NCBI GenBank assembly: GCA_002633005.1
Contig: NMRA01000007.1
Location: 760,811 to 824,810, forward strand
DNA length: 64,000 nucleotides
Origin: Phoronis australis
Taxonomy: Eukaryota > Phoronida > Phoronidae
Direction: 5' to 3'
Shown here: positions 13,181 to 24,600 of the stretch, in pieces
Numbering within the stretch: position 1 is the first letter of the stretch
How the letters are laid out: each line of letters begins with the position of its first letter
Translations under genes and position numbers: made by a program
Notes under the pieces: generated by a model
Seen by the model: only the letters and a program-made list of their open reading frames with translations
What the model was told of the DNA's origin: nothing
Databases searched by the model: none

Positions 13181-14656
13181 CGTCTCCGTGCACCGTGAGT
13201 CAGCTCGCTGGTTTCCTGCGTGCCGCTAGGTGGGGCGGTAGCCGCGCCAGCACGCGGGTATCACTTAATTTTCCTCGGTAAATTTTTTTACACCGGCGTT
13301 TCTGATTGGCTAGTCGAATCCTCAACAGGCGGCGCTTTACGCAAACAAACTGGCATGACTGATGGACTGAAGTGTAAATGTGGTCTGTTGTACAGACAAA
13401 TCGGTGCTTAAAATTTATGTTCAGGAAATTTGAAGCCTAGAAATTGTGATTGCGATTTCGGAATGCATCTTTCTACTGTCGATGACTTTTGTTTACGATA
13501 GTGTCCTGTATTCATACAGTATGAATAACAAACCGGTTAAATCGGCCAGATATGTGTTTATTGTACATGTGCTTCAAGCACGCGGCTATTGAAATCACTG
13601 CAGAAACGAAATAGTTGTTGCGACGCCACTTGCATGACAAGGCTAAAAATCGTTCACTTGGCCATTTTTTCACGGTGTTGTAAAGCTAACCAATGACTGC
13701 CGAGGTTACATCGACCAATGCTAAAGCGCGTGCCATTGCCTGATGACCTGCGTGCTCATTAGGCTAAGCACGCAGGGAACCAGCTGCGAGCGTAAGTCAG
13801 ATCCCCAAACACCACTTGCCGTGGAAATCGACCCGTAAAGAGAGAAGAAATTATTCAAAGTAATCGAAAGTCGAAAAAGTCGCTTGACATTGTTTTTGTC
13901 TACTCATGGGTCTATAGCGTCGTCTGGCAGTCGTTTGAAATACCGCATGCGGAGATATCTCACATCGCATCTCAATACAATAGTACATGGTAACGTCTTC
14001 GACCCGTCCTGGCTCGTGATTGGCTTTGTTTCGAAGTAAATCCAGCACTGATGCAAATTTATCCCACGGCGGTACACTTTTAATTTTCATGCACTTATAG
14101 ATTCTCAGTATAATGCATTATGTACAGGCAAAATAACAAATAAATGGTGTTTTATGTATTATCCACAACCTTTTAAATGCGAAAGTAGCGACATGCATCT
14201 ATCAGGCTAGGCTAGTCACCTCGAGTGACTTTCGGCGAAATCATTGACCTCGCCAGTTGAAGGACTGAGTCACGACATCGGGGGAAGGTTGACTTGACTT
14301 AAGCTGACTGCGCGCTATAGATAAGGGGAACGAGGGTGTGTTAGTTACTGCTGGCTATTACGAAGACAGCAACGTTGGGTGTTGCAGTAGGCCGGGAACT
14401 GTACTGCAAGAGCAACTTGAAGGTCATTTACATAGTGAGCAAACACTCAGTACTAGTCGTCCGGGCCCCGCCGCCCGGTGGAGAATAATTCTTACTGAGA
14501 CGGAAGCAGGCAACAGCGGCGCTACTTTCCGCAGACGAAAAAGCACTACCATCAAAAGCAATGCTATGCGACCACTTTGGCTTTTGGTAGCTCATTCTTC
14601 CACTTCTCCTCCTCGCAAACTGTTCCTTTGTCCAACTGTTTTTGAGGGCACTCTTC

Positions 14657-14710
14657 TATTTCACAAAAGACGTCGCTCTAGTCGATGAGAGTGACGTCTT
14701 TCGTGAAAAT
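14657..14710. other. 23-bp stem hairpin with GACGTC motifs
   Basis: Arms TATTTCACAAAAGACGTCGCTC(T) and AGAGTGACGTCTTTCGTGAA(AAT) pair with about four mismatches around an 8-bp loop. Confidence 0.6.
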
Positions 14711-15779
14711 GTGCACTCTTCATGTTTGAGTAAGCCCTCAGGAGGCACAGGCAGAACAGTTCTCTCAGGGGTTTGCCTATCAAAGCACACGTCAATGGAC
14801 TCTTCACCCTTTCTTAACTTTGTCAAAAACTGCATGCAATTAAATAAGGAAAAGTTTTGAGTCATTTCACATCACAAGCCCTACAGATGAGCACAGAAAC
14901 TTTACTCTTGTATTTTTGACCCTTTCTCTCCCACTGAAAACCAAGCTAGACTAAGAAAAATAAGGGCAAAAAAATGAAAATCGACACTTTTCACCCCAAA
15001 ACCACCACTTCCCTGCCGATGCTCGACTAAAGCCAACATTAGATTCCGAAAGCAAATTTCCTACCGATTCCAAAAATGTGGTCCAAAAGTAGGCCTACTT
15101 TCAACCGATTAGTTTATTTTTGCAAATCTGGCTTGTTTGAGGACTACTTGAAATCGCAGCCAATTTCTCAGTTGCTACTCAGCAATGCACAATTGCAACA
15201 GGAGGCCACCATCTTGAAGAACAGTGCAGCTACAGCCGACCAAGTGGCCATTTTTATTCTCAGCATATTCACAAATACAAACAAACCATATTCACGTGGC
15301 CTACATACAATACTTAATTAAAATGCTCCCAGATTTTAATATTTTGGGAGTGTAAATTGGCCGCGACCGCAGTCTAACTGTTCAGTGCCACCTCATTGGC
15401 TGTCGACTCGTTCGCCGAGGCGGTTCGCCACCTAGTGATTGAGTGTCAAATTCCATAAGTGCAGTGTCGCCTATTGGTGACAATCAAAATTCTCAGAATA
15501 AGCTCCGATTTCACCTTATTCCTACCTGGCTGGAAAAGGACATCGCGTGTTTTTTGTTCAATGGCCATGTCGAGATCCTGGACTTACTTATCTCAGGAAC
15601 TCGAGATCCTCACTTAAAATTGTGAAAGCCTCCAGAAAAATATCCAAATTTGGTTAAGTTCTGAACATCATATCTCAGAAATATGATGGTTGTCCGAATT
15701 AAAATGATGGCTATGTGTTATGCATTGTTTTTTAAAACGCTGATAGAAACTGTTTTTATAGTGTTCCACTATTGCAGGA

Positions 15780-16140
15780 GGGGTTGTCAAAAATAAGACT
15801 TTTGTGACTTTCTTGACAAAAAATCAAAAGTTACATGAAACGACACCGAAATGATAATTTAGAAACCTACAACAATATTTATAGATTTCATGTGGAACAT
15901 TTATACCAAATGAAGTTCGTTCAGGTTATTGATGATACCATCGTTTGGCTATCGATATAACTTTCTTCCTAAATTTTACTAAAAGCATATGGTCACGTGA
16001 CCCAGCTAATGGCAGATTAGTAAAAAGTCTAAAATGAAATTTCACAAGCTTTCTGCTTTCAGAAAATGTGTACTTTTACTGAGTTAAAATCTACAGTTTT
16101 CTATTAGATGTTTGTTGAAATACACATACTTGTGGACAAG
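15780..16140. repeat. Dispersed repeat family C, copy 1
   Basis: Aligns collinearly with 62860-63345: ACCAAATGAAGTTCGTTCAG, TGGTCACGTGACCCA, CAGAAAATGTGTACTTTTAC, GAGTTAAAATCTACAG and AATACACATACTTGTGG. Old, roughly 70% similar by eye. Confidence 0.5.
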
Positions 16141-16654
16141 GTTCCACAGACCTACACTACACATAGCCTTAAAATAACACTAAACGTTGTTTTGATGATT
16201 TCATCCAGTCGTCTTTCTGTCACTTGCTAATGAATCATTGGCGTTAATCTTGAAAGAATCAACTAAAAGCTCATACTCCCTATGTCACGGATTGTCTATT
16301 GGGTTGTTGGTGGATGAACTTTCCCCACAGTTGGCGGGTAATTTGCTAAAAGAGTAGGTCACGCTTGCTAGATCCACCGGTGTTATCTAGAGTCTCAGTT
16401 TCAAGCTGGCGAGACTCCTATCCACCTCAGGGTAGTTCTCAGCCTGGGCTGATACTGTTGTGTCAACTGGAGAAATTCATATCATCACTGAGATCATCAT
16501 GATACTGAAAGTGTTTACGACTGCCTGAATATCACTTTGAGTGCGCTTGTAGCGCACTCTTTTGACACGTTTAGAAATGTTCCATGATTCTCAGGCCATA
16601 TATAGGCGCCCAGTTAAAAATGTTCCATTTTGCTCCATCGTCTGTTTTAATAGA

Positions 16655-16775
<121 letters not shown>

Positions 16776-16799
16776 ACTAATAACATCTTGTCTGCTATG

Positions 16800-19700
16800 G
16801 GACATGGGAAGGACACGACTTATCCTCGCACACACTTGAAATAAATCGTTTGGTGATTTAGAACAGAGACCAAGTGATCTCAGTTCCGGCGCACTAGCTT
16901 TGACTCACCTTGGAACAGGTAACAGACTGACACGGGTGTTGATTAGTGTGAAATTCCACTCACTTAAAATGAACGTGGATTATCTCGCTAGTTACATTCG
17001 CTCCACGAAACCGAGCATTTTCGGTTGTCACTGATCCGCATGGCACAGAGCAGCAGGTGCCTATTTCGTCGTGCCACTTTGAGAAGGTGTGAACAATATA
17101 CCTGATGCCATCAAATCGAGAACTCCTGCCAGATTTCGATAAACGAGCCGCGAAAAGAAAACGAAGTGGGCTGAATACAAACTCAGCAGGGAGGCGTCGT
17201 GAATGTTAACAAATAACAGTTTCACTTGTTGTTATGTGTCACAAATGACATGCACGAAAACTATCCTAGTGCCACAATGTCCCATTCATTTGAGCTTAAC
17301 TTGTTGCCAATGATAGCGGACGATTTCTTAACGAGTTTCTAAGATTGGCCATTTGTTTGAGTGCTTGGGTTTTTGAATTGCAAAGCGCGTAGTACTAGGT
17401 CGAGAGACCAACTAATATAGTTTGTTCCAGCTTGTCATTAGTTATGTATGCCGTCTGTGTGGAGTCTTTCTCGCACAGAAGCTTTACTAGGACGACTCGT
17501 TTTTGTTAATCATTTTTTTTTTCAAAATTTGTCACACATTCGTGTTATTATTGTGTGAGGTTCTCAACACCGACGAGGTTACGACCCGCTCAGCAATCCG
17601 CCACGAGTTCTACGAACATATCGGCTAGGCCTATATGTTCACGTAATTTCATTATTATAGTGCCTCACATTGGAAAGGGACTAGTGACGCAGTTCTCATG
17701 CGATTACAACATTTTTAACAAATTGGCTGTAAGTAAATCATCTTAGATTCTCCATGGTAACAAGGTGTACGTCAAGGTTGCATCGACGTGTTTACTCTAT
17801 GTTACACCTGGCACGATTGCCATTCAATTCCACTCCCATCACTTGCGCGTTGCATTACTCTGGGAGACTTGTATCGGAAATATTTTGCTCAGTTCTACTG
17901 CCAGTCAATAGATGGCGTGTAAGGTCTCCAAGATCAAAACTTCATTAAAACGAGCAGCTGGCCTGCGCAGTCAAGTTTGAAGAATACTGCTGAGTATCAA
18001 CACTCGTCGTTATTACTGAGTCATGTGGATAAAACTCAGATTTTTATTGAAATGGGTCGCTGTAACTTTGAAAAATCAAGTTATGCCAAGAACTACTTGT
18101 CAAATGATGTTCTGTCAACTTAACATTACTTTTTAAGCAAATAGAATTTAATAATAGTTTTCAATATAACTTTTTATTTTTTGGGCCACCACAAAATAGT
18201 CTAAAACGTTGAATGACTGTCAACTTTTTAGAAACTTGAAAATTGATTAAATAGGCAAATGCGCATAGGGCGTTGATTTTTTAATGTTTATATTTCAGTG
18301 ACACTTTTTGATTAACGAGTCACGTTTTGTGTTCGGAAGTGGCGATTACAAGAGAAGGCGATCACTAAAAGCAAATTTCGATATTTTTGTTTGGGAGTAT
18401 TTTGAACGATTTTAAAATGAAATTTTTAGTTAAAGCAAGTGGAATTCATTCTGCGACCGTCAAGGCTGAGCACCACGAGGACACTTCGCCATTGAATTGT
18501 CGTCTGATTTTACACTATCTGTGCGTTATGAACATAGACTACAATATAAAGTTCAGGTGGCAAAAACAGGGTTAGTTCTGGCGTGCTTTCAGTAACGCTA
18601 GGACCTAGCTAAAATCTAGCCAAAGTCACGTGTTCTCATTTAAAATGTACGGCAATGTTTCGCGTAATCTCGCGAAATCTTGCTTTTAGCGAGGTCTTAG
18701 CCTTACTGAACGGGAGGCTGGTCTCTGTCTTTTTATAATTGAGTCGTTGGTACGGTATTTTTTGTTGCTCACTTTTCAATAAAAAAATCTACCTGAGACT
18801 AAATATGATGCGGGATATACTCTTTTACTTTTCGCTTGGCAAATCATGGCATTTCAAACCTTGCTTGAGCGTTTTTGTGCAGCTTGTCGAAAACGGAAAC
18901 CTGACCTTAGCTGAAACTGATGCGAGAACACAACAGCTTTTCTTGAGTTTTTTGCGCCTTCAGAACGTGCGACGTGATTTTGTTCCTGGTGGGTGAAGCT
19001 GCTGGACACACAATTTATTTCTATTTGTGTTTCATTTAAAATTAAAATCATTACCTTCAAGTCCTCATGTATTACAATACTAATATTGCTGGCAGAAAGC
19101 TGTTGCTAAAACTAACTCTCGGCCTAGTGTCATTTTGTAATTCCACGAGCAGTGATATGCTCGAAAAAACGAAACTTGTTGATCTAACAAATAATGCGTT
19201 CGTCACTAAATCAAAATTTAAAAAGAAAACGCAATTTTGCTTTACTCCCTACCTATCTACATCAAGGTGTAGGTTGATGTGTTTGAGTGCGACGTGTGGG
19301 ACTATTGTATTTCAGGAAACAATTTGATCAACTGTCCCCCAGCTGAAACTTTTGTCCTGAAACTAAATGCTCTATCATGTGAGTCTTTTTTGTATTTTTC
19401 GTACAATTTCCGGAATTTTTGCACAAAACTTTTACCCGAGTCAAAAATGCTAATAATTCCCCAATTATTGCGTTAATGTAACAAACTAGTAGGATTTCCG
19501 AATACATTCTACAAAAAGAAAATTCGTATGAACGGGCATTTTCTTTTATAATTTTGAACACTCAAGAAACCCATTTGCCATTGAGTTTTATTTTAATGGG
19601 TTCAGTTTTAATGATTGTCAGTGTCGGAGAGCTTCTGCAAAAGAAATTTTCAATTTGAATTTCATTATAATTTTTGTACTTTGCCGTCTAATCGATACGT

Positions 19701-20190
19701 CAATATTTGTCGGCTGGACGTAAACCTCTCGACTTCTGGTTGCTTCGTGGATAGATGGCGCATAACTTACGGACACTGGCTGTAGTGGACGTGTGGTGTT
19801 ACCTTATGGGCATAACACAATCTTCATTTTGAAGATAAAAAACATGTTAAAACAACAAACTTTTATTCACCTTTTGAAAGAAAACAAACATCTGACAATT
19901 TCGACGACTTGCAGGGCACCAAACTTGTAACTGAATTAAAGTTTTAACTATCATGGACATTTAGTGGTGTCTAACGAGTCTTCTCAAAATTATAAATAAT
20001 AATTATATCAAATTCTTGTACAGATATTTACGATTGAGGAAGAAATGTCTAACTCCACTGGTCATTTTAAACGTAATGTTTCTAAAAAGAAACTTGCTAA
20101 AGTAGATCAAAAATTTTATGTTGATGTCAGGCCAAATCTGGCGCTGCAAAAAGGATATATTAAAATCAGACAGAATGGCTAATACTAATA
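16800..20190. other. Non-coding DNA 3' of Otx
   Basis: Only MITE family A copy 2 stands out. No exons recognised on either strand. Confidence 0.55.
18583..18713. mobile_element. MITE family A, copy 2
   Basis: About 130 bp with inverted ends: TTCAGTAACGCTAGGACCT at left and a complementary AGGTCTTAGCCTTACTGAA at right. The interior shares GTCACGTGTTCTCATTT and a CTCGCGAAATCTTGC block with the other copies. No clear target duplication was identified. Confidence 0.7.
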
Positions 20191-20192
20191 TC

Positions 20193-20198
20193 TTTATT
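20193..20198 (-). terminator. Candidate polyadenylation signal for Otx
   Basis: AATAAA on the minus strand about 950 bp past the Otx stop. It is the first canonical hexamer I found downstream, followed by T-rich sequence. It would give a 3' UTR of roughly 0.95 kb. Confidence 0.3.
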
Positions 20199-21149
20199 GG
20201 AAATATTCCATCCAACTTCGTTAAGTTCACAGACTCGGCCTTTGTTCTGGTAGGAGTTCAAAATTAAAATTGAACAAACAAATAAATAGAGAGAAACAGC
20301 AGCAGAAATGTTGTGAAATAATGATCCACGATTAGACACAAATCACGTGATTTGTAAGGCCTCCAGTTCACCCCAACGATAGTCCCTTGTGTGACTCTAC
20401 AATGACAGTGCCATGAGTGAATTTGATAATCACAGTGAACATCTTAAATAGAATATTTACATAGTTTGATCACGTTTTTAACATTCGTCCAATTCACATG
20501 GCTGTGCATTCCGTGCCTAATTTTATACTATTTAAATAAAATTCTAATTCAGTACTAAAATTGTTAAACTACTGTGATAAACAATTTTGCACATTTCTCT
20601 TATCAGGTTGTCATGAAGTTGTCATGGTTTCATGTAGACTAGATAAAACATACATTATGCGTTTAGCAAACGTATCCGCCACAATATACTTTAATTACAA
20701 ACACAATAGTTGCACCTTTTTATCAAATAATACACGTGATAACACGGTAAACAGAAGACTAGCCGAAGACAAATTCCGACTTGAGCAATGCCTATCCAAA
20801 TTACATTTCAACAAACTAAAGTTCCCATTGGATAAATGAAAAGAAAAAACACATTTGAACAGAACGAGGACACTGAAATAATGTTATAGTATATGAGTTT
20901 CAACAGCAATATCCGACCAGACGATAATTCCGTGTCAGGAAGGTGCCGTTTTAGGTTGATCGGAATGTATCGGGAATATCAGCTGGCTCAGATCCTTCTA
21001 TGGTAGTCAACATTGTGAGACAGTTTAAATGGAAGTTTTGACAATGGCAGTTTGCACAGCTTCGCCATCTGCTGCACGCAAGTGTCAAAACGAGTACAGT
21101 TATTTTAGCTCGGTTACTTTTCCAAGGAAAGCTCTAACCTCTGTGAGGT

Positions 21150-21677
21150 TCACAAAACTTGAAATTTAGGCCACGAAGCGTCCTTATAGTCCATACAATC
21201 GCTAGAGGGCGGTCCTCTAGCCAGCGACTGTGCTCCCGGTAGGGGGCCGTAGCCAGTCATTTGATTGTGTGAGCCAGAGAGACTTGTGGGAGTCATCTGC
21301 CCTGACGACATGGTTGGGAGCTGCATTTGCGATAAATAATCCATGTTGCCATAGTAGGCGGAATGTCCATAATTTTGTGGGTTGTAAGCGTGTTGGCTGT
21401 GGCTACCCATGTGGTAGGGACTCGGCCTCTGCATGCAACTATTTGGTGAGTTCACCAGATCGGCGACGGGAGGAATGGAAGCTGGTGACCAGATGGGGGC
21501 CGCAGTCTGAACCGGGCTTGGGATTGGCACACTGACGCTAGGTGGCGCTTTGATAAAATTGCCTGGTGACGAACTCTGCGGTGGCGGAGGAGATTTGGAC
21601 TTGCGAGCCTTTGCTTTGTCTGACCCTTGACCTTTCTGTTGTTGCCGACACTTTGCCCTGCGATTTTTAAACCAAAC
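21150..21677 (-). CDS. Otx: Otx terminal coding exon (homeodomain helix 3 and C-terminus)
   Basis: 528 bp including stop TGA at 21152-21150; acceptor TTTGTCTACAG before 21677. It opens with [14 protein letters not shown] (homeodomain 47-60), then a Lys/Ser/Pro-rich linker, WSPASIPP, a Tyr/Gln/His/Gly-rich activation-type region, and the family tail [12 protein letters not shown]. Length and motif order are as expected for an invertebrate Otx. Confidence 0.98.
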   Translation of the reverse strand, partial: VWFKNRRAKCRQQQKGQGSDKAKARKSKSPPPPQSSSPGNFIKAPPSVSVPIPSPVQTAAPIWSPASIPPVADLVNSPNSCMQRPSPYHMGSHSQHAYNPQNYGHSAYYGNMDYLSQMQLPTMSSGQMTPTSLSGSHNQMTGYGPLPGAQSLARGPPSSDCMDYKDASWPKFQVL

Positions 21678-24600
21678 CTGTAGACAAAGAGATTGTTTAG
21701 AGTTAGCTTTCTTCTTCTCAAACAATGATCGTACAGATTTGGGAAGGTAGCAGACAATTCTTGATTGCTACACAAAAATCGCCATCTAGAAGTTTTATTT
21801 GCCCTTATTCACACCTGAGTCAGAGATTGCCTGAACCATTGACATGTAGTTGTGATATTTCATTAAACTCACTAAACCTTTTTGACACTTTCCCACTTTC
21901 GAAGGGACCAACGTTGACATTTAATCATGTTTTCAGACATTACAAGTCGTTTAGGAAGATTAAAATTCCGTCTAAAGAAGCCGTTCCCGCGCTACAAACA
22001 GCGTCCGTATAATAGATCATCAACGTCCACTCGACAATGACAGAAGATTTGACAACATTCTCGCCCGCACGTTACGTCGTCTTATCCCACGCACGATCTC
22101 GCTACTGGCGTAATCTCGCGTTATCTCCACTTATCACGCGTTATCGCACCAAGTGTCAGATAAGTACACATCTATTATGCAACACACAAAAATAACTAAA
22201 GCTGTCGAAAAACACAGTTATCTCTCTGTGATAACTGTGTCATTCTGCAACGAGTTATCGCGGTTCGACTCAAAGTACAGGACAGTTCCTGAATGGACGG
22301 TTAGTGCCGCACGTAAAAGGCAATGAACCGAGGGAAAATTTGATGCGGTACGCTAGTGATGATTAGACATGGAACGCTTCTCCGTGGAACGCGAAGGGCT
22401 CTCGATGGATATTAATAACTCGCCAAACAAGCCAACAACGACAGCGGAATAATTTAATTGAAAACTTATGGATTAAAGGATTACCTGTGTCATCACAATT
22501 GTCACCGTTACTCACGTTGTTTTAAAGACTTAACTGTCGTAATATTTTAGGTCACATCGCGCTCAAAGAGATTGGCCACAAAAAGTAGCGCCGTGTTCCA
22601 CCTATTTGAACGTAACCAGGGAGACTCCAATGATGAAAAATTTGTTTCATGATAAGTGACTTAAGTCAGAAATTTGTTCTTGGGCACCCACTTCACGAGT
22701 AAAGATTTAGCCATCTAATTATTAGCCCATCACAGTCAAGAAATAAATTATACCAGTGACCTGCAGTTATGGTTTCATTCCCAGAGATTTTGTACTTTTG
22801 CTAATGTGAGATTTATTCACAAATAGTTGTGTGGACCGTAATACCTAATTCCTGATTTGGTCGTAAGTCACTTTTTAAGAATAAGACTCGTGTGTGATAA
22901 CCTTTTTCACACCGAATTTAAACGCATTGTTGTGCGAAACTCATCACAACAAAAATAACGGTTTCTAATAGCAACATGAAGAGCAGTAGTTTATGCATAC
23001 CTTTTCTCATTTGTTTAATTCGTTCAAGGAATAACAAACAAATCCCACCGTGTCACTAGTGTAGTTTGTCACGTGGTGAGACACATGCACTCACAGGGGG
23101 CCAATAAATGTATACACAAATTTAAAGTTAAAACAACAAGTAATTAAACTCAATTATCAATCAGAGGTGGGGATTCGCTGCAAGATTCGTCTCCCGGCAA
23201 CTAACAATAACAAACAGAGGAGAGTGTATGCAGTTCCCTCGATTCTCGAAGTGGCTAGTTTGAACGGGTGCTCTGATTGAAAAAAATAGATAGTAAAACG
23301 TCCCATACAAACGCGAAAAAAGACGTCGACAGAGAGCGATTTTTGTTTTATTTCTGAATTACTGGTGATATAGAAGGCAATTCACCGTGTCAGTGACTGT
23401 GTTGCATAAGGAATTATCGATGGATTACTTGGTATTAAGGTGCAAAATTACATTAAACTGGATTTGATGACTAACCAGGTGTTTGTATAAAGACTGTCCC
23501 TTTTCGAGGAGTCAAAATGCGAGGTTTTTAATTCCGACTTTAAACAAGTTTTTGTTCAAATTAATTTCCAATATAAACACGGCTATTGTTGCCGTGTCAA
23601 GTGGCTAAGCGAACGTGGTTTCCACTCTCGCTATGCAAATTGAAATGTTTACAAACCGTAGACCGGCTATTCTTCGTGTTAAGATAAAATTCCTTACGTC
23701 CGCCATTTTGTAACTGTTGTGTGTCGTTCATTTATAGCGACCGCGACGAGAATTACGAAGGCAAACAAACAGCGATGACACTTTCCGCTCAGCTGCGCGC
23801 CAGTGCGTTAACGAACTGACATTTTGATGTTCGGTCTGAGAGACGCGCGAACACGTGCTGCACGACATGACATTTGCGCTGTGCTGGTTATTATTTCAAT
23901 ACGCGTCTTGCGACTTAAATATGTATTTTATTTTCGTTGGGAGAGCCTAGCCAAATCAAAACCCATTATAATAATCAATTTATGTTCTCACAGCGACAAA
24001 CTAGTCAAAAGAGTCTGTCGTGTCATAAGGCGCCAACCGGCCATGTATTGTCTACCGGTGCGTTTCCGACAGGGCTCGCCTAGAGTTATCCAACACTTGT
24101 TCCTATAGCAACTCACCAACTAACTTTACTCGAGTTTCCAAACCACACTTTTGTTGAGTCCACTAAACTCGGAGTCACAACAGTTTGTTCATATGTTCTC
24201 ATCCAATGACAAACGCCTGCTATCAATTTTCATTGGGTTGTCCATCTCATTTAATGGTTTGTCTGACTGTGATTCGACGTTTTTTACTCGCGGAAGCTTC
24301 GGGCGCAGTTCTTTTTTACTAATACAATGTAGTTTTCTCGAATTACCATTCTTAGTTCAGAGTCTTGTTGTTGGTAGGCGCGTGACGAGACGGCCCGCGA
24401 GAATGACAGCGATCGTGTTACCGCACAGTCATTCAGATTTTTTCGAATGAAAAATTGCATTTGACACTCCGCGTCTCTTGTTTTGTTCGCGCTCATCTCG
24501 TTCTCAGAGTTGAAAACACAAATCACATCTCAATTAATTTACTATAGAAAATATAATTAAAACTAATTAAACGTTAATGATTCGAAGGCTACGCACCTGC

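Larger units (their letters stand above)
12295..15394. repeat. Segment bounded by a perfect 17-bp inverted repeat
   Basis: GAGGTGGCACTGAACAG at 12295-12311 and its exact complement at 15378-15394. Interior (3.1 kb) holds a second, weaker inverted pair (about 13193-13222 versus 13767-13798) and a hairpin (14657-14710). No transposase is recognisable and no flanking target duplication was found. Confidence 0.4.
21678..24596 (-). other. Otx intron between exons 3 and 4 (2.9 kb)
   Basis: GT-AG intron splitting the homeodomain after residue 46. Contents seen: a GATA-motif cluster (22082-22259), a perfect 11-bp palindrome (22212-22240), two tandem GGATTA sites (22470-22483) and one copy of a dispersed repeat (about 22771-22890). 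No further exon was recognised. Confidence 0.9.

Noticed and set aside
14338-15321. ORFs of 72-116 codons in the 12.3-15.4 kb segment
   Set aside because: No catalytic motif or zinc finger seen, and overlapping frames are equally open.
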